From Nocardia sp. NBC_01329 (lineage in GTDB: Bacteria; Actinomycetota; Actinomycetes; Mycobacteriales; Mycobacteriaceae), in assembly GCF_035956715.1 (NCBI RefSeq), contig NZ_CP108381.1, positions 4,310,001 to 4,374,000 on the forward strand: a stretch of 64,000 nt of DNA, given 5' to 3'. The notes under the pieces are model-generated. The model did not search any database. It was not told the DNA's origin and saw only the letters and a program-made list of their open reading frames with translations. A program made the position numbers and the translations under genes. Positions 8,644 through 17,236 of this stretch are shown in pieces; within the stretch, counting starts at the first letter, position 1, and every line of letters begins with the position of its first letter.

Positions 8644-10065
8644 ATGAGCGTGCGCGGCGATCGGCTTGCCGCCGAGGACGTATTGCTGTTCGCCAATGCC
8701 TCGATCACCGCGACCGGCCAGCGCGAATTCCATTCGGGAGAAGCCCATCAGCGGCTGTCCCTGGGTTTTCTGCACGACTATGTGCTCGGCAACTACCGCG
8801 ACCTCTACACCGCTACCTTGGCCCTCGATATCAACGATCACAATGCGGGCCTGATCATCCGGCGGCTGCTGGAGTCCGCGGGGGAGGCGAGCGACGCGCA
8901 GCGGCGTACCGAGGGGCGTCTGATCGCACGGCGGCTCGAATCGCTGCCGCCGCAGCGCGTCTACCGGCTGTTCCGTGAACTGCGTACGGCGGGCGTCAAC
9001 AATCGCCGGACCCGGGCGATCATCCGTGACTGGCTCACGACCCGTCCCGACCCGGCCCTCGACGCCGTGAAGTACCGCAACGCGCTCAAACTCGCTCTAC
9101 GCCACACCCATCTCGCGCCACCGTCCGAGGAAGTGGGCGCGTTCCTGTTCGCATCGCATCGCGGGAAGCGGTTCACCACCCCGCTGCTGGACACGTGGCG
9201 CGAGGCCCACTACGCGAAGAACCGGCTCTACGACCTGCCTTTCACGGTCGCCGAGGGATTCGCCGCCCGGCACGGTATCGACCGCGGCGAATTCCTGGAG
9301 CGCATCGCGCCCCGGCTGACCCGGTTGGAGCGGCTACGCCTCCAGAACAGTGCCCGCCGGCACGGTGCGGGGTCGGTACCCATGGACCTGGAGCGCATGC
9401 CGCTGACCCGCCTGGCCTCGTATGTACTGTCGCTTCCGCTCGACGACCGAGCCCGACGCCGCACCGAGCTGGAGGAAGCCCTGACCGCCGCGGCGCGCCG
9501 AGCGGCCGGTACCGAGTCCGGTCGCTGGGGCCGGGTCACCGCCGTACTGGACGACAGCTTCTCCAGCTCCGGCTCCACCGCGAAGCGGCGCCGTCCCCTC
9601 GCCGTGGCTCTGGCGTCCCACTATCTGCTGCGGGCGCTCGCGACCGAATACATTCCGCTGTGGACATCCGGTCGCGCGGATGCGCTGCTCAACTACCCCT
9701 ACGGCGTCACCCCGCTCGGGCACCGGATCATCGACGCCCTCGATACAGGACCCGACAGGCTCGTCCTGGTCTCCGACGGCTGGGACAACGCCCCACCCGG
9801 CTTGGCCGCCGAGGTGCTGCGCGTCTGGCGCAGTCACCTGGATCCGGACGGCCGGGTCGATATCGTGCATCTCAACCCGGTGTACGACGCCGGTGATTTC
9901 GAGGTCCGCCGACTGTCCGCGGCCGTGCCGACCGTCGGTGTCCGGGATGCCGAGGACCTACCGGCTCTGGTGGAACTCGCCCATTTCGCCACCGGCCATA
10001 CCGAATTGTCCGAGCTGACGAGCTATCTGGCCGCGCGGACCCGCGGATTCCTGGAGGGCCGATGA
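8644..10065 (+). CDS. Diverged TROVE/vWA (Ro60-like) protein
   Basis: This 473-residue protein has an alpha-helical N-terminal two-thirds and a C-terminal von Willebrand A domain. The helical part contains a segment 'AIIRDWL...AVKYRNALKLALRHTHL' that resembles the TROVE segment 'AVANWY...AVKYRQREGWSHRDLLRLAHP' of the Ro60 protein at 44.1 kb. The vWA metal site (MIDAS) keeps D-x-S-x-S as DDSFS (from about residue 303) and an Asp in 'VSDG' (about 378). TROVE proteins are RNA-binding rings that survey misfolded RNA. Overall similarity to the second copy is low, so RNA binding is inferred. It overlaps the next gene by ATGA, so the two are translationally coupled. Confidence 0.7.
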   Translation: MSVRGDRLAAEDVLLFANASITATGQREFHSGEAHQRLSLGFLHDYVLGNYRDLYTATLALDINDHNAGLIIRRLLESAGEASDAQRRTEGRLIARRLESLPPQRVYRLFRELRTAGVNNRRTRAIIRDWLTTRPDPALDAVKYRNALKLALRHTHLAPPSEEVGAFLFASHRGKRFTTPLLDTWREAHYAKNRLYDLPFTVAEGFAARHGIDRGEFLERIAPRLTRLERLRLQNSARRHGAGSVPMDLERMPLTRLASYVLSLPLDDRARRRTELEEALTAAARRAAGTESGRWGRVTAVLDDSFSSSGSTAKRRRPLAVALASHYLLRALATEYIPLWTSGRADALLNYPYGVTPLGHRIIDALDTGPDRLVLVSDGWDNAPPGLAAEVLRVWRSHLDPDGRVDIVHLNPVYDAGDFEVRRLSAAVPTVGVRDAEDLPALVELAHFATGHTELSELTSYLAARTRGFLEGR

Positions 10066-11192
10066 CCGGTCTGGATCTCAGCGGCCTGACCGCCGGCCCC
10101 GCCCAGGTCCGGGGCGGTGTCCGGTTGGTGCCGCTGCTGCGCGCGCACCCGGTGCCCGATTTGCGTCTGCACGCCGAGCTCTACGACGCCGAGCTCGGCG
10201 TCGTAGAGTTCGGCCGCCACTCCTATACGTCCTATATTCCGCACGGCTTCGTCGCCGACTGGAGCGGCGACGGCACACCGGCCGCCGCCTACGGCACACA
10301 ACTGACCACCGATCGGCCCGACCGGATGCGGTTGCACTTCCCGCATCGGATGGTACGGCGGCTGGACCGGAACCGGCTCCGTTTCCTCCCCCTGCACTTG
10401 GCATCGGAAGGCTATCTGTCCTTGCACTTCGGCGGACCGGTGATCGCCTGGGAGGAGTGGTCGCGCCGGGCATTGCGTAATGGCCTGTCGCCGCGGGCCG
10501 AGCAGGCCTATCGAGGGGTGGAAGTGAACGGGCTACCGGATGCGCTGCGCGTTTTCGAGATCCACCCCGACCAGTGCGGTGTGCTGATCTACGTCGCGGA
10601 CGCTCTCGCAGCCGCCTTCGTGCTACCGCATCCGGACGACTACCGAGTCCTGCACCCCAGTCTGGTGCAGGACCTGTACGGAGAACTGATCCACCACTAC
10701 TCCTTCCACCCGCCGGTGGATGAGTTCCGCGTCCAGCTGCGCGAATCCGCGATCCGATCTCTCGACGACCTCAGACTGCATGCGGCGCAGCAGGAACAGA
10801 CCTGGAGACATTTTCACGACACCACCCTGGCCGGGGGCCTGCTCGACAGCACGTACATGTGGGAGCGGGTCTACCGGATGGGCCGCTTCACTCTGTCTCG
10901 TTTCCTTCCGCCGTTCCGGCCGAAACAGGACAATCACATCGGTGAGACGATCACCGACGCCAAAGGCCGTGTGGTCTACCTGAAGACCTTCCGGCTCGCG
11001 GAGAACCAGGTGCGCCGCGGATACCTGCTCAACCGGCTCGCCGACGCCGATTGGCACCTGGGCGATACCGCAGACCAGCTGGGTATCACCGAAGATCAGC
11101 TGGGCCTCCGGCTGAACTCCGCCGGTTTCGGCCACCTGCTGCGCCGCGATGTACTCGACGGCTATCGTGCGCGAGCCCGCCGCTCGCCCTAG
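10062..11192 (+). CDS. Partner of the TROVE-like protein, with C-terminal HTH (ARPP-like)
   Basis: A 376-residue protein coupled by a 4-bp overlap to the TROVE-like gene. The first two-thirds is a mixed alpha/beta domain opening 'GGVRLVPLLRAHPV', which reminds me of ARPP domains reported beside ADP-ribosyl-glycohydrolase and conflict systems; this is a weak recollection, not a match I can prove. The last 50 residues look like a Fis-type helix-turn-helix: 'TADQLGITEDQLGLRL' then 'AGFGHLL'. The pair may form an RNA-processing or nucleic-acid-sensing unit. Two perfect 9-bp copies of an Ala/Glu/Leu-coding stretch near 10178-10206 encode 'ELYDAELGVVEF'. Function unknown. Confidence 0.6.
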   Translation: MTGLDLSGLTAGPAQVRGGVRLVPLLRAHPVPDLRLHAELYDAELGVVEFGRHSYTSYIPHGFVADWSGDGTPAAAYGTQLTTDRPDRMRLHFPHRMVRRLDRNRLRFLPLHLASEGYLSLHFGGPVIAWEEWSRRALRNGLSPRAEQAYRGVEVNGLPDALRVFEIHPDQCGVLIYVADALAAAFVLPHPDDYRVLHPSLVQDLYGELIHHYSFHPPVDEFRVQLRESAIRSLDDLRLHAAQQEQTWRHFHDTTLAGGLLDSTYMWERVYRMGRFTLSRFLPPFRPKQDNHIGETITDAKGRVVYLKTFRLAENQVRRGYLLNRLADADWHLGDTADQLGITEDQLGLRLNSAGFGHLLRRDVLDGYRARARRSP

Positions 11193-11212
11193 CCGCGCCG
11201 GTACCGGAAGCC

Positions 11213-11252
11213 CTGGACTGTCCTGCCACGGCTCCGAGTCGAGGACAATGGT
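11213..11252. terminator. Hairpin between convergent genes
   Basis: TGTCCT (11217-11222) pairs with AGGACA (11240-11245), extended by GGAC (11213-11216) with GTCC (11249-11252) across a 3-nt bulge. It lies between the stop of the ARPP-like gene and the stop of comEC, so it may serve both. Confidence 0.5.
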
Positions 11253-11264
11253 CCGGCCATGGCA

Positions 11265-12947
11265 TCAGCCCAGCCGGAGCAGCAGCAGGTACGCGGCGAG
11301 GAGCCCGGAGGCCATCGCCACCAGTATCCGACGCACCCGGGGCAGTCGCAGCGCTACGATCCCACCCGCGACCGACACCGCCGCGAGTAGGCCGCCGGTC
11401 GAACCACCGGGGACCGTGACCTCCGCCCCCGGAACAGCGGCCGCCTCGGTCGCCACGGTGAGCAGCCACCACAGCGGGGGCCCGGTGGTGCGCAGGATCA
11501 GCTGCGCGAGCGAGCCCCAGCAGGTGGCGGCCACAGCGGCCAGCGCGCCGCCGATGGTGATCGGGGCGATCACCGGGGCCACGAGGATATTCGCGGCAAC
11601 GGCAACCAGGCTGAGCCTCCCGGACAGCGCGACAGTGACCGGGGTGGTGACGGCGAAGGCCGCGGCGGCCACCGCGACCAGTTCGGCCGGCAGCCGCCAC
11701 CAGCCATGGGCACGTAGGTGATCGGCCCAGCTCGGGGCGAGTAGCAGCAGCGCCCCGGTCGCGAGGACCGAGAGCGCGAAACCGGCCTGCACGGCGAGCG
11801 CGGGCCACAGCGCCAGCAGGACGATCACCGCGGCGCACAGCGCGGGGAGCGCCTGTTTGCGGCGGCCGGTCAACAGAGCCAGTAACGTCACCGACCCCAT
11901 GGCGGCCGCCCGCAGCACACTCGGGTCGGGCCGGGCGATGATCACGAACGACACCAGCGCGATCCCGGCACCGATCAGCGAGAGGCGCGGGCCGAGGGTG
12001 AGCAGGCGGGTGGTCGCGAGCACAACGGTGAGCAAAATCGTGAAGTTCGCACCACTGACCACGGTCAAATGCTGGAGGCCCGCGGTGACGAAGTCGTCGT
12101 GTACCCGGTCGCTCAAAGCCGAGGTGTCGCCGACAACCAGCGCGGGTAACAACCCCGCCGGGGCCGGCGCGAGAGCTCGACCGGCTGCCGCGACGAGATC
12201 CGAACGCACCGAATCGGCGGCTGCCTGCCACCACGGAAGCGGGCCGACGACGGCGGGCTCTCCGACCGGCCGCAGGGTGACCACCGTGAGGTCGCGCTGC
12301 CGCGCGGGTGCGGGGCGGGCCCGGAACTCGATCGGCCGGCCCGGCAGTAGTTCGGCCCAGGCCGGGCCCGCTGCCAGGACGACCACCGCGCCGCCGCCGC
12401 GCACCACTCGGTCCCGGTACCGGAACTCCCGCAGTTCGCCGCGCACCACCCAGAGCCGCCCTGCTCCGGAACCGCTGCTGCGCACCGGTTTCGGATCGTC
12501 ACCCGGCTCCATCACCACATCGACCGTCGCCGCGGCCGGCACCGAGCGCAGCGGATGCTCGCCGACCCGGTACTCCCGCCATGCGCCGGTGCAGGCGAAC
12601 GCCGAGCCGATCAGCGCGGCACCCAGCACGACCGTCGCGACGACACGGCGGCGTTCACCGCGGCGGGCGATACCGGTCCACAGCAGGCCCCACGACGCCA
12701 GGGCGAGCAGTGCCAGCCCGAGTGCGACGACCACCCCGACGACCCAGCCGGCGCCGACCGCGAGGATCGTCACCAGCCAGCAGGTGAGGGTGGCCGGGAG
12801 CAGCCGCGCGTCCAGCACCGGAACCGCGCTCACCGCATCGTCTTCCGGCCCCACCGCACGTTCCCGGACCGCCGGGCCCGGCACCACACTCACCGGTACA
12901 CCCGGCCGAATATCCGCACGATTCGCCACAGCGGCCACCGATCCCAC
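11265..12947 (-). CDS. comEC: ComEC/Rec2-family membrane channel protein
   Basis: ComEC forms the inner-membrane channel for single-stranded DNA uptake in competent bacteria. This 560-residue product has early membrane helices, a soluble OB-like segment ('VVRGELREFRYRDRVVRGG'), then a block of about eight helices with the ComEC-type 'HLTVVSGANF' and 'FVIIARPDPSVLRAAAMG' motifs. It ends after the membrane block without the metallo-beta-lactamase-like domain found in Bacillus ComEC, as is usual in mycobacteria. GTG 12947 gives the longest sensible product; GTG 12893, which overlaps the stop of a small upstream frame by GTGA, is an alternative. Natural competence is not established in this group. 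Confidence 0.9.
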   Translation of the reverse strand: MGSVAAVANRADIRPGVPVSVVPGPAVRERAVGPEDDAVSAVPVLDARLLPATLTCWLVTILAVGAGWVVGVVVALGLALLALASWGLLWTGIARRGERRRVVATVVLGAALIGSAFACTGAWREYRVGEHPLRSVPAAATVDVVMEPGDDPKPVRSSGSGAGRLWVVRGELREFRYRDRVVRGGGAVVVLAAGPAWAELLPGRPIEFRARPAPARQRDLTVVTLRPVGEPAVVGPLPWWQAAADSVRSDLVAAAGRALAPAPAGLLPALVVGDTSALSDRVHDDFVTAGLQHLTVVSGANFTILLTVVLATTRLLTLGPRLSLIGAGIALVSFVIIARPDPSVLRAAAMGSVTLLALLTGRRKQALPALCAAVIVLLALWPALAVQAGFALSVLATGALLLLAPSWADHLRAHGWWRLPAELVAVAAAAFAVTTPVTVALSGRLSLVAVAANILVAPVIAPITIGGALAAVAATCWGSLAQLILRTTGPPLWWLLTVATEAAAVPGAEVTVPGGSTGGLLAAVSVAGGIVALRLPRVRRILVAMASGLLAAYLLLLRLG

Positions 12948-13198
12948 CCGGTCGAGCCCGGGCGACCTGTGAGGTCATCGACGAGCGCGGCCCACACCGT
13001 ACGTATGGAAACCGTCTCCCGAGAACGGCTGTTCCGTCTCCATCGACCCCCGGCTTCCGGCCCACCGGCAGCTCGCCGGTCGTGGAATACCTGCGCGGCC
13101 GGCGGCCCGAGTAGCGGCAACGCCCTGCGACTCCACCCGGCACCGGACAGCAGTCCCGTGCCTTCGCAGCCGTTCGCCCGCACGGGAAGCGCCGTCAT
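12890..13198 (-). CDS. Possible small coupled ORF between comEA and comEC
   Basis: A 102-codon frame begins at ATG 13198, overlapping the comEA stop by ATGA, and ends at 12890, overlapping a possible comEC start (GTG 12893) by GTGA. The exact double coupling is what makes it worth listing. Against it, the product is Arg/Gly-rich in its first half, it uses rarer codons (ATA, AGA, CTA), and it would require the shorter comEC. It could simply be the comEC leader. The second half ('VWAALVDDLTG...WDRWPLWRIVRIFG') looks more protein-like. No family recognised. Confidence 0.28.
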   Translation of the reverse strand: MTALPVRANGCEGTGLLSGAGWSRRALPLLGPPAAQVFHDRRAAGGPEAGGRWRRNSRSRETVSIRTVWAALVDDLTGRPGSTGWDRWPLWRIVRIFGRVYR

Positions 13199-14082
13199 AC
13201 GGTCACCAGTTCACGCAGCCGGGCCAGCCGGGCCGGGCCGATACCGTCGACCTCCGCCAGCTGCTCGATATCGGTGAACCGTCCGTTGGTTTCGCGCCAG
13301 GCGATGATCGCTTTGGCCATGACCGGCCCGACCCCGGGCAGCGTATCGAGGTCGGCTTCGGTGGCGGCATTGAGATCGACCGGGCTCCCGGCCCCGGGTG
13401 CGGAACCGCCGGAAGGTGGCGCTCCCCCGTGACCACCACTGATCGTCGCGCTGCCCGGCGGTGGTGCATCGGCTCCGGTCGGCCCCACCCGGACCTGGTC
13501 GCCGTCGGCCAGCCGCTGGGCCAGGTTGAGACCGGCCAGATCGGCGCCGTCGAGCGCACCGCCCGCCGCCGAGATCGCGTCGGCGACCCGGGCACCGGGC
13601 GAGAGCCGCACCAGCCCGGCGCGGCCGACCAGGCCCACCACGCTCACCACCAACTCGGCGTGTTGCGCGCGGGTGGGCACCCCTTCGGGCGCGGGCGGGG
13701 CATCCACGGGGGCGGGGGAATCCACCGGCATCGCCGCCGGCAGTACGGCGGGTAGCGGTGGAACCGATTGCGCGACAGGCCGGTCCCACAGCACCACCAC
13801 GACCGTCACCAGCGCGGTGAGCAGTCCGATACCCGCCATGGTCGCTACCCCACGCCGCTCGGTGTCCAGGCGTGCGCCCCGGAATCGGTCGGGGATCAGG
13901 CGATCTCGCCAGTGGGCCGGAGCCGGCTCGTCTTCGAGCCACCGCGGGGTCCGTACGGCATCGTCGGCGGCGAGCGCCGACTCCGGCCAGGGGCGTGCCT
14001 CCCCCGGATCGTCACGCGGTGACTCTCCGAGATGCCCGCCCAGCTTCCTGCGTACCCGCTCACGCTCGTCGTGTGGTGCCAT
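13195..14082 (-). CDS. comEA: ComEA-like helix-hairpin-helix DNA-binding protein
   Basis: ComEA binds double-stranded DNA outside the membrane and feeds it to ComEC. The 295-residue product has a charged cytoplasmic N-terminus, one membrane helix ('GIGLLTALVTVVVVLW', about residues 90-105), a Pro-rich linker, an SLBB-like domain ('LVGRAGLVRLSPGARVADA') and a C-terminal tandem helix-hairpin-helix ('DLNAATEADLDTLPGVGP', 'LAEVDGIGPARLARL'). ATG 14082 is chosen over the in-frame 14154, which adds non-conserved sequence. It lies directly upstream of comEC, as in Rv2415c-Rv2414c; eis, which intervenes in M. tuberculosis, is absent. Confidence 0.9.
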   Translation of the reverse strand: MAPHDERERVRRKLGGHLGESPRDDPGEARPWPESALAADDAVRTPRWLEDEPAPAHWRDRLIPDRFRGARLDTERRGVATMAGIGLLTALVTVVVVLWDRPVAQSVPPLPAVLPAAMPVDSPAPVDAPPAPEGVPTRAQHAELVVSVVGLVGRAGLVRLSPGARVADAISAAGGALDGADLAGLNLAQRLADGDQVRVGPTGADAPPPGSATISGGHGGAPPSGGSAPGAGSPVDLNAATEADLDTLPGVGPVMAKAIIAWRETNGRFTDIEQLAEVDGIGPARLARLRELVTV

Positions 14083-14199
14083 GCCCGCGACGCTAAGCCG
14101 GGACGCACGGTGCACAGCCGGCCCCACCTGGGGATTCGACAAACCTGTGCACAACCCGGCCCTGTGGATGAGCGATCACCGGAACGCCGGCCGCAATCG

Positions 14200-15042
14200 T
14201 CAGCCGCAACCGCCGGGTAGGACCAGCACCCCGACCGCACCGACTCCCAGATGGACGGCCAGCGCCGGCCCGAATTCGGCGGTGAGAATCTCACCCGCCC
14301 GCGGAATACGTTCGCGCAGCTGCGTCGTCACCGATTCCGCGGCCTCGGCGGCCCCCAGATGCTGCACACCGATCGCGGCGATACCCGCCCCGGCAGCCTC
14401 CTCCGCGGCCGCGACCAGTTTCGCGAAGGCCTTCGACCGGGTCCGCACCTTGTCCCGCAGTTCCAGCCGGCCCTGCACCAGTTGCAGCACCGGTTTGCTG
14501 ACCAGTTCACTGCCGAAGAAACCCGCCGCCGTACTGAGCCGGCCGCCCTGGCGCAACTGTTCGGTGCGGTTGACCACGAAGAACGTATGGGAACTGCCCG
14601 CCGCCCGCACCGCGGCTTCGTACACCTCGTCGAGCGTGCCGCCCGCGGCAGCACACCGCGCGGCGGCCAGGACCGGGAAACCGGTCGCCAGGCCCGCACC
14701 GAGCGAATCCACCAGCAGCACCGATTCCGCAGCGTCCATATCCTGAACGGCCAGCCGCCCCGCTTCCCAGGTCGCCGAGAGCTGCCGGGACAGATGGACG
14801 GCGACCACACCGTGGCCGCCGCTGCGGGTCAGAGCCTCGGCGTAGGCGTCGCGGAGTTCACCCGGTGAGGGTGCCGAGGTGGTGACTGTCTCGGCGGAGT
14901 AGTCGATGGCGAGTTCATCGATACCTTCGCGAATCTCGCTGTCGCCCACCAGGACGTGCAGGGGCACCACCCGGATGCCCAATTCGCGGATCATTTCCGC
15001 GGGCAGACTGGCGGACGAATCGGTGACGACGACGACCGCCAC
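14200..15042 (-). CDS. DegV-family fatty-acid-binding protein
   Basis: DegV/FakB proteins present a bound fatty acid for phosphorylation by FakA. The 280-residue product starts at GTG 15042 and opens with the family signature 'VVVVTDSSASLPAEM'. It continues with 'TSAPSPGELRDAY', and 'HLSRQLSATW' supplies the lipid-contact region. A FakA partner is not in the window. Its start lies 3 bp after the octT stop, so it belongs to the octT-gpgP-rsfS-nadD run. The same linkage exists in M. tuberculosis (Rv2417c). Confidence 0.92.
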   Translation of the reverse strand: MAVVVVTDSSASLPAEMIRELGIRVVPLHVLVGDSEIREGIDELAIDYSAETVTTSAPSPGELRDAYAEALTRSGGHGVVAVHLSRQLSATWEAGRLAVQDMDAAESVLLVDSLGAGLATGFPVLAAARCAAAGGTLDEVYEAAVRAAGSSHTFFVVNRTEQLRQGGRLSTAAGFFGSELVSKPVLQLVQGRLELRDKVRTRSKAFAKLVAAAEEAAGAGIAAIGVQHLGAAEAAESVTTQLRERIPRAGEILTAEFGPALAVHLGVGAVGVLVLPGGCG

Positions 15043-15045
15043 GGC

Positions 15046-15915
15046 TCACCCGACCTCTTGCAGCGTTTTCACCATCGCCTTGGCGACCTCGGTGTGCCCG
15101 TCCCACCCCCAGTGGATGCCGTCGGGGTTGGCGGCGCCGGAGAAGATGTTGTCGCGTACCGCCGCTTTCAGATCCACCAGTGGCACACCGGTACGCGCCG
15201 ACCATGCTTCCAGTGCGCGCACGGCCGGTTCGCGGCCACTGTGCACCCGGCCGTAGGCCGCGCAGTCGTGCACCGAGGGCAATACCGCGACCACGGGTAG
15301 TTCGGGCCGCAGGTGCCCGAGCGCCGTCCGGCACTGCTCCAGATAGTCCACACTCACCGCGGGCGGCAACGCGACCGGGCGGCCGAGTTTCGCGGCCCGG
15401 GGCTGAATCCACTGGTACGCCGAGCGTATGACGCGGCGCAGGCCCGAGGGCCGGAGATAGCGGATGAGTTCCCGCAGCGCGGTGGGCAGGGGCGAGGGCA
15501 GCGAATCCATACCGCCGACAGCGAACACCACGGCACCGGCGCGCGGAACGGCCGCCCACACCCGCGGGTCACCGATCAGGGCCCAGTAGGCATCCCGGCA
15601 GGTCCAGCCGATCCGGGCGACGATTTCGACATCCCAATCCAGTTCGGCCGCCACCAGATTCGGCCAGATACGGGGATGGTCGGCCGGTAGGCCGCCCTTC
15701 GGGCCGTAATACGACAACGAGTCCGCGATCACCAGCAGCACGGGTCGTGTCGTAGCGGTGTCGCCGGACGGGGCGGTGGCCGCCGGATCCGTGGTGACGC
15801 TCCCGGCCGAGCCGAGTGCGGCACCGCTTCCGGTGCCCGGGATCGTCGCCGGGGCACTCGTTTCCGGTTCGGCACCGGGATCGGGCACGGGCGCGCCCTC
15901 CGACGTGGATGTCAC
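15046..15915 (-). CDS. octT: Diglucosylglycerate octanoyltransferase (SGNH fold)
   Basis: OctT acylates diglucosylglycerate, an early intermediate of methylglucose lipopolysaccharide (MGLP). This 289-residue protein has the SGNH/GDSL pattern: nucleophile block 'VIADSLSYYG', the Gly/Asn-equivalent block 'FAVGGMDSLP', and the C-terminal Asp-x-x-His block 'NPDGIHWGWDGHTEVA'. GTG 15915 is chosen because AGGAGGG lies 8 bp upstream; the frame is open to 16041 but that part is not protein-like. The first 50 residues are Pro/Ala/Thr-rich and probably disordered. It adjoins gpgP, which acts in the same pathway. Confidence 0.85.
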   Translation of the reverse strand: MTSTSEGAPVPDPGAEPETSAPATIPGTGSGAALGSAGSVTTDPAATAPSGDTATTRPVLLVIADSLSYYGPKGGLPADHPRIWPNLVAAELDWDVEIVARIGWTCRDAYWALIGDPRVWAAVPRAGAVVFAVGGMDSLPSPLPTALRELIRYLRPSGLRRVIRSAYQWIQPRAAKLGRPVALPPAVSVDYLEQCRTALGHLRPELPVVAVLPSVHDCAAYGRVHSGREPAVRALEAWSARTGVPLVDLKAAVRDNIFSGAANPDGIHWGWDGHTEVAKAMVKTLQEVG

Positions 15916-15934
15916 CGCGCGACCCTCCTGGTGT

Positions 15935-16111
15935 TCAGACTGCTCTCCGCACGTCGCCTTCGTCGGCGGGCCCGGTGTCCTCGACGGTTTCGGCCGCCTC
16001 CTGCCCGGGCGCCGGGCCGAACAGGGCGTCGGGTAGAGCACGCTCCGGTTTCGCGGATACCTTCCGGAACAGTTCGTCCGGTATCTGCCTGTTCAGGTCT
16101 TCAGATGACAT
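15935..16111 (-). CDS. Small coupled ORF between gpgP and octT (58 aa)
   Basis: ATG 16111 overlaps the end of gpgP by 11 bp and the frame ends 20 bp before the octT GTG, filling an otherwise unexplained 185-bp gap. The product (MSSEDLNRQIPDELF...) has an amphipathic start, then an acidic Ala/Gly/Pro tail ending EGDVRRAV. Third positions are mostly G or C, as in real genes here. The octT ribosome-binding site lies just after its stop. I know of no named family; the size and coupling suggest either a small regulator/scaffold or a translated spacer. Confidence 0.5.
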   Translation of the reverse strand: MSSEDLNRQIPDELFRKVSAKPERALPDALFGPAPGQEAAETVEDTGPADEGDVRRAV

Positions 16112-16760
16112 CGGGTGCTACTTTCGCCGCTGCGTTCCACACATCGAGACGCCAGCCGGGCTTTTCCAGGCTCGGGCCATGGCTGCTCAGCTGCACCCAG
16201 CTGGCATTGGCCAGGCCGCCGAGGGCCGGCCAGTTCCGCGGCGGCAGATCGAGCAGCGCGGCCGTGAGCGCGGCGATCAGCCCGCCGTGCGCCACGAGAA
16301 TCATAGTGGCGCCGGGCCAATCCTGCCGGTCGTCGAACAATTCCTGCACCACGGGCAGCGCGCGGGCACCGACCTCCAGTTTCGATTCACCGCCGGGCGG
16401 GGTGAAGGTCGCGTCCATCCGCCACTCCAGCCGGGCACCCGGGTAGAGGGAGTCGACCTCGATATCCCCCATCCCCTGCCAGTCCCCGAGATGGGTCTCC
16501 CGCAACCGCGGTTCCCGGACCACCTCGAGCCCGGAATGCTCCGACAACGCCTGGGCGGTATCGTAGGCCCGCCTCAGATCGGAGGAGATCAAGCCGATCG
16601 CCTTGTGGGAAACCAGTTCCCGCGCCGCTTCTTTCGCTTGCCACCGGCCCAGATCGGTGAGATCTGTGTCGATCTGTCCTTGCATCCGGTCGTTGGCATT
16701 CCATTCGGTCTGCCCGTGGCGCAACAGGATCAGGGTGCGCGCACCGGTTTTCTGTCTCAC
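16101..16760 (-). CDS. gpgP: Glucosyl-3-phosphoglycerate phosphatase (histidine phosphatase)
   Basis: GpgP removes the phosphate from glucosyl-3-phosphoglycerate in MGLP synthesis. The 219-residue product has the histidine phosphatase core: RHG motif 'LLRHGQTEWN' (His about residue 14), 'SDLRRAYDTAQ', 'LRETHLGDWQGM' and the second catalytic His in 'ILVAHGGLI'. It overlaps rsfS by ATGA, like Rv2419c-Rv2420c. Related cobalamin or phosphoglycerate phosphatases share the fold, so the substrate call relies on neighbours. Confidence 0.88.
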   Translation of the reverse strand: MRQKTGARTLILLRHGQTEWNANDRMQGQIDTDLTDLGRWQAKEAARELVSHKAIGLISSDLRRAYDTAQALSEHSGLEVVREPRLRETHLGDWQGMGDIEVDSLYPGARLEWRMDATFTPPGGESKLEVGARALPVVQELFDDRQDWPGATMILVAHGGLIAALTAALLDLPPRNWPALGGLANASWVQLSSHGPSLEKPGWRLDVWNAAAKVAPDVI

Positions 16761-17236
16761 TCGGTTTCTCCAGCACTTTCGTCTCCGGCGGCCGCTGGCG
16801 CGCCGTGTCCACCCGGCATGAGCGAGGGCCCTGCGGGGTCACGCTCCGCTACCGCCTCCGAGCCCGACTCACTCATGCCGATCCCCTCGACCGCAACGGT
16901 GGGGCAGTCTTTCCACAACCGTTCCAGCGCATAGAAATTACGTTCGTCGTTGTGCTGGATGTGCACCACCACGTCGACGTAGTCCAAGAGTGCCCAACGG
17001 CCCTCGCGGGTCCCTTCCCGGCGTACCGGTTTGTGTCCGGCCGCGCGCAGCTTCTCTTCGACATTATCGACGATTGCGTTCACTTGTCGCTCGTTCGGCG
17101 CCGAACCGATCACGAAGCAATCCGTGATCACCAATTGTTCGGAGACATCCAGCACGACCACATCGGTGGCCAGCTTCTCGTCCGCGGCCAGCGCGGCCAT
17201 GGTCGCGAGCTGCACTGCTTCGTCCGACGCGGTCAT
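16757..17236 (-). CDS. rsfS: Ribosomal silencing factor RsfS
   Basis: RsfS (Iojap family) binds uL14 and blocks subunit joining when nutrients are scarce. The 159-residue protein has the conserved core 'ATDVVVLDVSEQLVITDCF', 'ERQVNAIVDNVEEKL' and 'ALLDYVDVVVHI', ending 'FYALERLWKDCP'. After that comes an acidic Gly/Ala-rich tail of about 40 residues that is longer than usual. ATG 17236 has a strong GGAGGTGG upstream. Its ATG overlaps the stop of a tiny upstream ORF by ATGA, and its stop overlaps the gpgP start by ATGA. Confidence 0.95.
   Translation of the reverse strand: MTASDEAVQLATMAALAADEKLATDVVVLDVSEQLVITDCFVIGSAPNERQVNAIVDNVEEKLRAAGHKPVRREGTREGRWALLDYVDVVVHIQHNDERNFYALERLWKDCPTVAVEGIGMSESGSEAVAERDPAGPSLMPGGHGAPAAAGDESAGETE

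Noticed and set aside
9996..10030. Frameshift joining the TROVE-like and ARPP-like genes into one
   Set aside because: The junction is a clean ATGA overlap with distinct proteins on each side.
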